Positions 1-6,414 of a DNA stretch of 6,521 nucleotides are shown here, in pieces. This DNA comes from an uncultured Veillonella sp. (GTDB lineage: Bacteria > Bacillota > Negativicutes > Veillonellales > Veillonellaceae): the NCBI GenBank assembly GCA_900550175.1, contig URQX01000092.1, forward strand, positions 1 through 6,521, in the 5' to 3' direction. Numbering within the stretch: the stretch's first letter is position 1; each line of letters starts with the position of its first letter. The position numbers were made by a program, and so were the translations under genes. The notes under the pieces were generated by a model, which was given only the letters and a program-made list of their open reading frames with translations, had not been told where the DNA came from and ran no database searches.

Positions 1-9
1 AACATAATT

Positions 10-47
10 AGACCTGTTCATTATGAAATAGTGAACAGGTCTTTTTT
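10..47 (+). terminator. Intrinsic terminator of an upstream rightward gene
   Basis: An 11-bp perfect stem (AGACCTGTTCA at 10-20 with TGAACAGGTCT at 32-42) closes an 11-base loop and runs into a T-tract at 42-47. The other side has no comparable A-tract, so it works best for rightward transcription. The gene it ends lies left of the window. It also insulates the promoter that follows. Confidence 0.9.
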
Positions 48-60
48 ATATAATATGTGA

Positions 61-89
61 TTGTATTTCTGTGAAAGCCTTGCTATAAT
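61..89 (+). promoter_or_regulatory. Sigma-70 promoter of the YbjQ-family gene
   Basis: A -35 box TTGTAT (61-66) lies 17 bp from a consensus -10 TATAAT (84-89), preceded by TG at 81-82, which makes an extended -10. Transcription should start near 96, giving a leader of about 34 bases before the ATG at 130. I see no operator-like repeat around it, so expression may be constitutive; that is inference. Confidence 0.82.
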
Positions 90-129
90 TAATCAAAATA
101 TATTGTAGTCAATTAGAGAGGATACAATT

Positions 130-447
130 ATGATTATTACTACAACTATGCATATTGAAAATAAACCTGTTCAAGAGTATAAAGGTATCGTATTTGGTGA
201 GGTTGTTGAAGGCCGTAACTTTGTGAAAGATTTCATGTCTGGTATTCGTGATATCGTTGGTGGCCGTAGCGGTAGCTATGAAGATTCTTTGATGAGTGCC
301 CGCAAAGCAGCTCTTGATGAAATGTCTCAACGGGCTTCTAAAATGGGTGCTAATGCTATTATTGGCGTATCCTTCCAATACAGCACAGTAGGTGCACAAA
401 ATGGCATGCTTATGATTACATGCAATGGTACAGCTGTTGTAGTTTAA
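130..447 (+). CDS. YbjQ/UPF0145 family protein (putative heavy-metal-binding domain)
   Basis: A small cytosolic protein of 105 residues, the normal full length for the YbjQ (UPF0145) family. It is recognised by the N-terminal MIITTT strand, the EYKGIVFGEVV segment (16-26), the GGRSGSYE motif (44-51), the helix rich in Ala, Arg and Glu (53-71), the GANAIIGV motif (73-80) and the C-terminal GTAVVV strand. There is no signal peptide or membrane segment. Family members are small oligomeric proteins annotated as putative heavy-metal binders from structural comparison; no biochemical role is firmly established. Here the only Cys is C98 and the only His is H8, so metal binding by classical ligands is not obvious. 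The start is supported by GAGAGG at 116-121, 8 bases before the ATG. The gene ends in tandem stops (TAA TAA) and stands alone between its own promoter and terminator, convergent with the efflux operon. Confidence 0.93.
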   Translation: MIITTTMHIENKPVQEYKGIVFGEVVEGRNFVKDFMSGIRDIVGGRSGSYEDSLMSARKAALDEMSQRASKMGANAIIGVSFQYSTVGAQNGMLMITCNGTAVVV

Positions 448-454
448 TAATTAA

Positions 455-483
455 TTGACTATGAAAGATGTAAGTGTTAATAT
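455..483 (+). promoter_or_regulatory. Candidate internal promoter downstream of the YbjQ gene
   Basis: TTGACT (455-460, five of six consensus bases) lies 17 bp from TAATAT (478-483, four of six), with TG at 475-476 just before the -10 box. It begins 8 bases after the YbjQ stop codon and no ORF follows before the terminator at 533-566. If active it would give a short non-coding transcript starting near 490. Such matches occur by chance in AT-rich intergenic DNA, so this is only a candidate. Confidence 0.35.
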
Positions 484-489
484 AATCTT

Positions 490-566
490 GACAAGGGAAA
501 TAAGTAAGTTGCAATGTATTCATGCGACTAAGAAAAAACAGCAGGGTGGCAGCCCTGCTATTTTTT
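490..566 (+). ncRNA. Candidate small RNA (two hairpins, the second a terminator)
   Basis: Between the promoter-like element at 455-483 and the U-tract at 561-566 lie about 77 bases without a usable ORF; the only ATG with a purine-rich upstream sequence opens a five-codon frame at 514-531. The stretch can fold into a first hairpin (AGTTGCA at 507-513 with TGCGACT at 523-529, one G-U pair, 9-base loop) followed by the terminator hairpin. A stem followed by a terminator stem is the usual layout of bacterial small RNAs, including those made from 3' untranslated regions. I recognise no known RNA family. The simpler explanation is that this is only the YbjQ 3' untranslated region. Confidence 0.25.
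533..566 (+). terminator. Terminator of the YbjQ unit, potentially bidirectional
   Basis: AGCAGGG (540-546) pairs with CCCTGCT (553-559) around a 6-base loop, flanked by six A (533-538) and six T (561-566). The T-tract ends rightward transcription from the YbjQ promoter. Because of the symmetric A-tract it could also stop leftward read-through from the efflux operon, whose own terminator lies 15 bases further on. Confidence 0.88.
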
Positions 567-580
567 ATATGTGCTTGTAC

Positions 581-631
581 AAAAAAATCCTCCTAATAGA
601 AGCATAAAAACTTTATTAGGAGGATTTTTTT
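581..631 (-). terminator. Terminator of the RND efflux operon, bidirectional shape
   Basis: A perfect 18-bp inverted repeat: 581-598 pairs with 614-631 around a 15-base loop. The core is TCCTCCTAATA / TATTAGGAGGA and the outer seven pairs are an A-tract and a T-tract. Read leftward, the U-tract is 587-581. The hairpin starts inside the pump's stop codon (630-632), so the terminator follows translation with no spacer. The symmetric tails let it act on both strands, as a double barrier with the terminator at 533-566. Confidence 0.92.
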
Positions 632-3600
632 ATTTTATCTTGTACCAGCTTGCATACATAACTGGTAATACGATAAGTGTTAGAATTGTTGCCACTAGTA
701 GGCCGCCGCTAAAGGCGATGGCAAGTGGGCTCCAGAATACAGATCCCATAAGAGGAATCATGCCCAAAATCGCTGCGATAGCGGTGAGCATGATCGGACG
801 GAAACGAAGTGTAGCGGAGTTGATAATCGCTTCAAGTGGTTTTTGTCCTTCTGCTTTGTGGATTTCAATTTGGTCTAACAAGATAATGGAGTTACGAATG
901 ATCATACCCGAAAGGGCGATGATACCTAGAATAGCCATAAAGCCTAATGGTGTTCTCGTAATATTGAGAGCTAATACGACACCGATTAATCCAAGAGGAG
1001 CTGTGAGCAAAGCCATAATCATGAGAGCAATGCGCTTTAATTGGAACATGAGGATTGTCATAATCACAAAGAGCATAATTGGCATTGGTGTTACTAGATT
1101 TTGTACAGCTGTGACGCTCTTTTCAGCGGCTCCATCAAGTTCAATGGTATAGCCTGTAGGCAAGGAATCGCGAATGTCTTGTAAGGATTTATAAACCTCT
1201 TTTGTTTTCGCATTGCCTAAAACACCGGCTTTCACATTGGCGTGAATGCTGATAGTTGGCATCATGTTGCGATGCCAGATGATACCATCCTCTTGTGTCA
1301 TGGTGATGGTTGCAATTTGGCTAAGCGGTACGTAGGAACCATTGCCTGTTTGAATTGGTAAGGATGAAAGAGCACTTAAGTTATGTTGCTCATTATCTCC
1401 TAAACGGAATGTAACAGGAATTGTTTGATTACCTTCATAGTATTCCCCAGATTTAGTGCCAGATAATAAACTTTGCAAGTGTAAGGATACAGCATAGCTA
1501 TCGATGCCGAGTAGGCGAGCCTTGTTAGGATCGATATGAACGTTAGCTACTGGTTCCGTATCTGGCCAGTCAAAGGCTATATTCTGTAAATCCTTGTCAC
1601 CTTGCATTTTGCTTTTTACTTGGTTCGCAATGTCTTTTACCACCTTTTGATCAGGACCTGCTACGCGGAGCATCACTGGATATTTAGATGGTGGGCCAAT
1701 TTGTACAAATTGAGCATTTACGAGGGCTGAAGGAAATTCTTCATTTAAATAAGAAGTTAATTCATCATATAGTTTATCTCGATCCTCTAAGGATTTTGTA
1801 ACGATAACGTACTGCAAGAAGTTATTCCGTTGCAATTCAGGTTCCAAGGTGAGAACGAAACGCGGAGAACCTTGTCCTATATAGGATGTAAAGGTCGAAA
1901 TGTGTTCGTTACCTTGTAAATGTTCATCGATGATTTTTGCTTGATTTGCAGTGTATTCAATGGATGAACTTTGAGGAAATTGCATGGATACGATGATTTC
2001 ATTACGCGTTGATGATGGGAAAAATTCCTGCTTAATCAGTGGTAGTGAAAGTAGAGACAACACAAAGGCACCTAAGGTGATGAGTAATACTACCTTATGA
2101 TGACCTAAAGCCCAATGTAACAGTCTTTCAAACTTGTCATAGAATGTAACACTGAGATTGTGCATGATATGGTCTCGTTTGGTCCATTCGGATTCAGGTT
2201 TTGGAGCCTTGTTTTCAATGATTTTATAGCCGAGAACAGGGCTGACGAGAACAGAGGCGAACCAAGATAGGATGAGAGCCATAAATACAACGATGGATAG
2301 AGATTTTGTAAACTCTGCTACCATCCCTTGTGCTAGTGCTAATGGTAAGAAGCCAGCGCAGGTAATGAGCGTACCAGATAGCATAGGGAATGCTGTTGAT
2401 TGGTAAGCAAAGGTAGCAGATCTAAAGTGACCCCAACCCTCTTCGAGCTTAACGCTCATCATTTCTACAACGATAATGGCATCATCTACGAGAAGGCCTA
2501 GCGATAAGATAAGAGCCCCAAGGCTAACCTTATGTAAATAAATGCCGCTTTCATACATCAAGATGAATGTGGTAGATACAACGACTGGAATGGTGAGGGC
2601 TACGACGACACCTGTACGTAAGCCAAGAGATGCAAAGCTTACGAGCAATACGATGGCGATGGCTTCAAATAAGGATTGTGAGAAGTCACCAATGGATTCC
2701 TTAACGATATGAGGCTGATTTGATACTTGATCGAGTTCGAGGCCTGCAGGTATGGTTTTCTTCAACTCTACTAGCTTTTTATCGATGGCTTCACCAAATT
2801 CTACATTGTTAGCCCCTGCATCCATGGAGATGGCAATACCTATAGCTGGCTTGCCTTCATAGTAGAATTGAGGAGCACTAGGATCTTGGTAGGACATGGT
2901 TACATCAGCCATGTCGCCGAGGCGCAAGGTTTGATTATTAATGCGAATTGGCATATCTTGTACGGCTTGTGGACTATCGAATAGACCGTTTACTCGGAGA
3001 TATACATTATTTGTATCCGTCGTAATCATACCAGCTGGCACCATCATACTTTGCTGTTTGATAGCCGTTAAAAGCTGTTGAGTACTGATTTTATAGGATG
3101 CCAGTTTATCTTTATTAATTGTTACATTAAGGGTTTGTTGTTGAACCCCAATGAGGCTGATTTTCTTAACATTTGGAACAGATAACAGCTGACGTTTTAA
3201 GTCTTCTGCTTGTTGTCGCTTTTCTTCGTAGGAGAATTCATCGCCGCTAATGGCGTAAATAATGCCGTATACATCATCAAATCTATCGTTGATGGTCGGT
3301 CCTTGAACACCTTGTGGTAGTGACTTCCATTCGTCGTTAATCATGTTCCGCGCTTCTTCCCAAGCGGGACGGATTTTATCAGATGGTAGATTTTCTTTCA
3401 GATTAATATAAATAACTGATTTGCTGCCATCTGTGAAAGATTTTGTATAATCCACACCAGGTAGGTCGCGTAGTTTTTCTTCTAATTTGTCCGTTACCTG
3501 ATTCGACATTTCTTGTGGGGAAGCCCCCGGCCAAGCAACGCCGACCACCATGGTGCGCATTGTAAAGTCTGGGTCTTCCATACGGCCCATGTGGTTATAT

Positions 3601-3692
3601 GAGAAGATGCCAAAGGTGAGGAGCACAGCCATGAAGTAGTAGATAATGGACTTATGTTTGAGGGCCCATTCGGCTAAGTTAAATTGTTTCAT
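630..3692 (-). CDS. RND multidrug efflux transporter, inner-membrane pump subunit
   Basis: A proton-driven inner-membrane exporter of the HAE-1/AcrB superfamily, 1020 residues (AcrB is about 1050), complete. The visible plan is the RND one: TM1 at about 14-33, a first periplasmic loop (34-340), TM2-TM6 (about 341-487), an amphipathic linker (488-530), TM7 (533-552), a second periplasmic loop (553-866) and TM8-TM12 (867-1014). The TM4 proton-relay pair is D403-D404 in LGLLVDDAIIVVE. In TM10 the position of AcrB Lys940 is Arg933 (SGMIIRNSIILLDQ); R963 and T970 match AcrB R971 and T978. The FNLAEWALKH start and the GRMEDPDFTMRTMVV segment (36-50) resemble the TriC-like branch rather than AcrB itself. 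Substrates cannot be read from sequence; drugs, biocides or metabolites are all possible. Its ATG overlaps the adaptor's TGA as ATGA; an AAGGGA at 3706-3711, 13 bases upstream, is a weak binding site, so translational coupling is likely. Confidence 0.96.
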   Translation of the reverse strand: MKQFNLAEWALKHKSIIYYFMAVLLTFGIFSYNHMGRMEDPDFTMRTMVVGVAWPGASPQEMSNQVTDKLEEKLRDLPGVDYTKSFTDGSKSVIYINLKENLPSDKIRPAWEEARNMINDEWKSLPQGVQGPTINDRFDDVYGIIYAISGDEFSYEEKRQQAEDLKRQLLSVPNVKKISLIGVQQQTLNVTINKDKLASYKISTQQLLTAIKQQSMMVPAGMITTDTNNVYLRVNGLFDSPQAVQDMPIRINNQTLRLGDMADVTMSYQDPSAPQFYYEGKPAIGIAISMDAGANNVEFGEAIDKKLVELKKTIPAGLELDQVSNQPHIVKESIGDFSQSLFEAIAIVLLVSFASLGLRTGVVVALTIPVVVSTTFILMYESGIYLHKVSLGALILSLGLLVDDAIIVVEMMSVKLEEGWGHFRSATFAYQSTAFPMLSGTLITCAGFLPLALAQGMVAEFTKSLSIVVFMALILSWFASVLVSPVLGYKIIENKAPKPESEWTKRDHIMHNLSVTFYDKFERLLHWALGHHKVVLLITLGAFVLSLLSLPLIKQEFFPSSTRNEIIVSMQFPQSSSIEYTANQAKIIDEHLQGNEHISTFTSYIGQGSPRFVLTLEPELQRNNFLQYVIVTKSLEDRDKLYDELTSYLNEEFPSALVNAQFVQIGPPSKYPVMLRVAGPDQKVVKDIANQVKSKMQGDKDLQNIAFDWPDTEPVANVHIDPNKARLLGIDSYAVSLHLQSLLSGTKSGEYYEGNQTIPVTFRLGDNEQHNLSALSSLPIQTGNGSYVPLSQIATITMTQEDGIIWHRNMMPTISIHANVKAGVLGNAKTKEVYKSLQDIRDSLPTGYTIELDGAAEKSVTAVQNLVTPMPIMLFVIMTILMFQLKRIALMIMALLTAPLGLIGVVLALNITRTPLGFMAILGIIALSGMIIRNSIILLDQIEIHKAEGQKPLEAIINSATLRFRPIMLTAIAAILGMIPLMGSVFWSPLAIAFSGGLLVATILTLIVLPVMYASWYKIK

Positions 3693-4753
3693 TGACTAAC
3701 CGCCGTCCCTTCTTGTAATTGTTGGGTACCTGCGGTGATGACAATGTCGCCCTTAGCTAAACCAGATGTAACGATGACGGAGTTTTTACCGAACTCACCG
3801 GTCTTAATAGGAACGAGATGAGCCTTCTTATCTCGTATAATATACACTGCATTATTACCGTTAGAGTCTTTCACAAGAGCCGTCAATGGAATAGAAATAT
3901 TGGTGCTATCTGTGGTAGATAGATTTGCATTGACCGTCATGCCTAGTTGTACCTCTTTAGGAGGGTTTTGTAATGCAATTTTTACGGTATACGTTCTTGC
4001 TACAGGGTCAGGAACCGGTGAAATTTCTCGCACCACACCTTGCACGGTTACATCTGGTAGAGCCCAAAATGTAATATTGGCAGGACTGCCCACATGAATC
4101 TTGGCCAATTCTTGTTCGGGAAGGGCAATGACCGCTTCTGGGTCGTGACCAGCTGCTAAGGTACCAACGCTTTGACCGGCTGCTACGACTTGGCCTGTTT
4201 CAATATTGAAAGCAGTGATAATACCTGTATCAGGGGCTGTTAAATTGGTATAGCTATTTTGATTACTACTCAAGTTGAGGCTGGCCTGTGCTTGTTGTAA
4301 TTGCGCAGATGTGGCATTCAATTGGTTTTCTGCTTGGTCTAATTGCAACTTACTAATCGCTTGTTGCGCGTAGAGTTCGTGATATCGTTTAGCATTAGTT
4401 TCTGCTAATTCATAGGCCGATTGAGCAGCTTTCACAGCACCCTCAGCATTTTGTACTTGAGCTGATGTATCGGAACCATTGATTTGAGCAATTACTTGGC
4501 CTGCTTGCACCACATCACCGACATTGACAAATTTGTTGATGACGCGACCCCCAATTTGAAAGGCTAAGTTTGTTTCCGTTTTATTATGGATAGTGCCTGC
4601 ATAGCCAGCACTAGTAGTACCAGATTCTTCACCGATGGTAATGGTGCGCACCTTGAGGCTCGTATCCTCAGGTTGCTTTTCAGATCCGCAACCACTGATT
4701 ATAGCAGTCCCTATTAAGAGGGCTCCTATGGTTGCTATGACTCGTTGATTCAT
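3689..4753 (-). CDS. RND efflux periplasmic adaptor (membrane-fusion) lipoprotein
   Basis: The adaptor of the tripartite pump, 354 residues, joining the RND protein to a TolC-type outer membrane channel. It begins with a lipoprotein signal peptide whose lipobox is ISGC, making C22 the lipidated residue; Gly follows, and anchoring in the inner membrane is likely. Domain order is typical: lipoyl half (about 62-93, GGRVINKFVNVGDVVQAGQ), a Gln- and Ala-rich coiled-coil hairpin (about 94-164), second lipoyl half (168-199), beta-barrel (about 205-283, with VARTYTVKIAL), and a membrane-proximal domain (about 287-354). The hairpin tip has R123, L127 and S134, the R-x3-L-x6-S pattern known from AcrA-type adaptors to contact TolC. 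No channel gene is present here. The start is well supported by AAAGGAG at 4761-4767, 7 bases before the ATG. It is first in the operon and overlaps the pump gene by 4 bases. The leader carries inverted repeats that suggest regulation. Confidence 0.95.
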   Translation of the reverse strand: MNQRVIATIGALLIGTAIISGCGSEKQPEDTSLKVRTITIGEESGTTSAGYAGTIHNKTETNLAFQIGGRVINKFVNVGDVVQAGQVIAQINGSDTSAQVQNAEGAVKAAQSAYELAETNAKRYHELYAQQAISKLQLDQAENQLNATSAQLQQAQASLNLSSNQNSYTNLTAPDTGIITAFNIETGQVVAAGQSVGTLAAGHDPEAVIALPEQELAKIHVGSPANITFWALPDVTVQGVVREISPVPDPVARTYTVKIALQNPPKEVQLGMTVNANLSTTDSTNISIPLTALVKDSNGNNAVYIIRDKKAHLVPIKTGEFGKNSVIVTSGLAKGDIVITAGTQQLQEGTAVSQ

Positions 4754-4782
4754 AGAATCTCTCCTTTATACCACACATAAGC

Positions 4783-4820
4783 CCTATGACACACAACTAC
4801 ATATAGGTAGCATTCATAGG
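4783..4820 (-). repeat. Inverted repeat in the efflux operon leader
   Basis: CCTATGA (4783-4789) and TCATAGG (4814-4820) form 7-bp arms 24 bases apart. Inside them CTAC (4797-4800) and GTAG (4807-4810) can pair as a nested stem. As RNA on the minus strand this would be a leader stem-loop ending 16 bases before the ribosome binding site at 4761-4767; as DNA it could be a regulator site. The inner stem is short, so function is uncertain. Confidence 0.4.
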
Positions 4821-4882
4821 ACTATATATTTTATGAGAATATATCAAATTTAGCTATTAGATATATAGTAGATAATAGTTCT

Positions 4883-4903
4883 ATTAAATCTATTAGATTT
4901 AAT
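4883..4903. promoter_or_regulatory. Candidate operator: 21-bp palindrome upstream of the efflux operon
   Basis: Half-sites ATTAAATCTA (4883-4892) and TAGATTTAAT (4894-4903) are exact reverse complements around a single central base, T4893. Related CTATTA half-sites occur at 4854, 4881 and 4890, with the inverse TAATAG at 4873, and the nonamer CTATTAGAT is repeated at 4854-4862 and 4890-4898. Palindromes of this size upstream of RND operons are commonly bound by TetR- or MarR-family repressors. No regulator gene is in the window, so the binding protein is unknown. The surrounding DNA is about 87% A+T (15 G or C in 4821-4940), which makes chance palindromes more likely. Confidence 0.45.
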
Positions 4904-4930
4904 TATATATTTTATACAATTTAATAATAC
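4902..4930 (-). promoter_or_regulatory. Possible promoter of the efflux operon
   Basis: On the minus strand a consensus -10 TATAAT occupies 4907-4902. The -35 position 17 bp upstream reads GTATTA (4930-4925), a poor match. If used, transcription would start near 4895, inside the palindrome at 4883-4903, which is a classical repressor position, and would leave a leader of about 140 bases. An alternative is TTGATA (4847-4842) with TATAGT (4826-4821), good hexamers but only 15 bp apart. The region is too AT-rich to choose by eye. Confidence 0.3.
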
Positions 4931-4962
4931 TATATTTATATGTAAACGGCTAGGGGGTATAC

Positions 4963-4998
4963 AAAAAAGTGAGTCCTCCACTGGAGAACTCACTCTTT
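4963..4998 (-). terminator. Terminator of the CNNM/CorB-type gene
   Basis: GTGAGT (4969-4974) pairs with ACTCAC (4988-4993), then after one mismatch CTCC (4976-4979) pairs with GGAG (4983-4986) around a 3-base loop. Six A at 4963-4968 give the U-tract in leftward transcripts. It lies about 40 bases past the CNNM stop codon and separates that gene from the efflux operon, showing they are independent transcription units. Confidence 0.88.
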
Positions 4999-5027
4999 AT
5001 AAATCTACAATGCTCATAAGTCTACAA
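4999..5027. repeat. Short tandem direct repeat in the CNNM 3' untranslated region
   Basis: ATAAATCTACAA (4999-5010) and ATAAGTCTACAA (5016-5027) match at 11 of 12 positions with a 5-base spacer, so the repeat period is 17 bp. It sits between the stop codon and the terminator hairpin of the leftward gene. It may be only a local duplication; no function is evident. Confidence 0.5.
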
Positions 5028-5038
5028 GCTAGTAGGTA

Positions 5039-6403
5039 TTATTCTTTTTCTTCTGTTTCTTGTACTACAATAGGTTCTTCATAGGTTACAAGAATCTTAT
5101 CGATACGGGTGTTATCCATATCTACTACTTCAAAGGTATAGCCATTCCATTTTGCTTTGTCTAATTCTTTTGGAATGCGACCAAAGAGAACGTTTAATAG
5201 ACCGCCCATTGTTTTGTACAAGTCTTTTTCTTCGCCTGGTAATTCTTCAGCGATGTGGAAGAATTCTTTGAATTCGTCTACGTCAAGAAGTCCATCTACA
5301 AGCCAGGAACCGTCTTCACGTTCGACAATCTTATTTTCTTCTTCCTTAATTTCTTCTTCACCAGAAGGCATAAGACCTACGATTTCTTCCATGATGTCAT
5401 GTAAGGTTACAAGACCGCTGAAACCGCCGTATTCGTCGAGAACGATCGTTTCGTGAACGCCTTCTGTACGGAGTACATTCAATAATTTCATGAGAGTAAT
5501 GGATTCTGGAATGAGTAATGGTTCTTTCAAACAAGATTCAATAATATCATGAATAGAGCGTTCGCTAGGACGTTGCATGATTTGTACCAATACGTCAGAT
5601 ACGGTAATGAGACCCTTTAGTTCGTCCAAGGAATCGGTACCTACAGGGATGCGGTAATGATTGGCATTTTTGAGAACTTCCATAATTTCGTCCTCTGTGC
5701 CATTAAGGTCGATCCATTTAAGCTGTGTACGAGGTGTCATGATGTCGCCAGCATTCATATCTGCTAGGTGGAAGATATTTTCTACGAGGATAGGTTCCTC
5801 TTCTTCATACGCACCCATAGCAACGCCTTCGGTGAGCATCTTGTTGATTTCAGACTCTGTAACAGGAGCCTCTTCTTTCACAGTCACGCCTAGTAATTTT
5901 AAGAGGAATTCTGTAGAAACGCCAAGGAAGCTAACAATAGGTTTTAATGCTACAGATAACCAGTAAATCGGTTTAGATACAACAACAGCAATGCTTTCAG
6001 GACTATTTAAAGCTAATCGTTTTGGTACGAGCTCGCCAATAACGAGGGATAAATAGGTGATGATAGCAACGATGAGTAAGGAGCTAATGGATGCTGCATA
6101 GGGCTCAATACTTGGAATATTAGCTACTAAAATTTCTTCTAATGGACCAGAGAAGGTCGCACCAGAATACAAACCAGTTAAAATACCAACGAGAGTAATA
6201 CCAATTTGAATAGTAGAAAACATGTTATTTGGATTCTCTGCTAATTCAAAGGCTTTTTTAGCACGCTCGTTGCCTGCCTCTGCCATTTCTTCGAGTTTAC
6301 GTTTTTTAGCATTGACGATGGCTAACTCCGTCATGGAGAATAAGCCGTTTGCTATGATTAATACGACGATAATTATAAAATCTAAGGTCAGATCACTGTC
6401 CAT
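5039..6403 (-). CDS. CNNM/CorB-type membrane protein (DUF21, CBS pair, CorC_HlyC), 'hemolysin family'
   Basis: A complete 454-residue polytopic membrane protein of the CNNM/CorB family, often misnamed hemolysin (TlyC-like). Characterised relatives act in magnesium transport or efflux (CorB/CorC, MpfA, animal CNNM), so divalent-cation export is the best guess. The N-terminal DUF21 domain spans about residues 5-180 with hydrophobic segments near 8-28, 62-82, 101-126 and 139-161, and the motifs FSMTELA (22-28), GITLVGILTG (68-77) and GELVPKRLAL (123-132). A CBS pair follows (about 218-340); IMTPR (221-225) opens it, and T267-x-x-D270 and T333-x-x-D336 are the usual nucleotide-binding patterns, beside DEYGG (323-327). 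After an acidic linker comes the CorC_HlyC domain (about 358-440). A GTG four codons upstream (6413-6415) is in frame but overlaps the ribosome binding site, so the ATG at 6401-6403 is chosen. The gene is monocistronic, with its own promoter and terminator. Confidence 0.94.
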   Translation of the reverse strand: MDSDLTLDFIIIVVLIIANGLFSMTELAIVNAKKRKLEEMAEAGNERAKKAFELAENPNNMFSTIQIGITLVGILTGLYSGATFSGPLEEILVANIPSIEPYAASISSLLIVAIITYLSLVIGELVPKRLALNSPESIAVVVSKPIYWLSVALKPIVSFLGVSTEFLLKLLGVTVKEEAPVTESEINKMLTEGVAMGAYEEEEPILVENIFHLADMNAGDIMTPRTQLKWIDLNGTEDEIMEVLKNANHYRIPVGTDSLDELKGLITVSDVLVQIMQRPSERSIHDIIESCLKEPLLIPESITLMKLLNVLRTEGVHETIVLDEYGGFSGLVTLHDIMEEIVGLMPSGEEEIKEEENKIVEREDGSWLVDGLLDVDEFKEFFHIAEELPGEEKDLYKTMGGLLNVLFGRIPKELDKAKWNGYTFEVVDMDNTRIDKILVTYEEPIVVQETEEKE

Positions 6404-6414
6404 GTAAGTAGACA

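Noticed and set aside
109..399. Leftward open frame of 96 codons opposite the YbjQ gene
   Set aside because: It overlaps the YbjQ gene in antisense, has no ribosome binding site I trust, and the forward protein clearly matches a known family.
514..531. Five-codon frame (ATG to TAA) in the intergenic stretch after the YbjQ gene
   Set aside because: The purine-rich sequence upstream is too far from the ATG, and there is no downstream gene that a leader peptide could control.
614..624. AGGAGGA in the operon terminator stem, resembling a strong ribosome binding site
   Set aside because: It is part of a perfect hairpin and has no suitably spaced start codon for a conserved frame on either strand; the stem function explains it.
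571..1152. Rightward open frame of 193 codons opposite the end of the RND gene
   Set aside because: It lies wholly antisense to a well-supported conserved gene except at its start, which falls in the terminator, and its product is low-complexity with no recognisable domain. It is a shadow frame.
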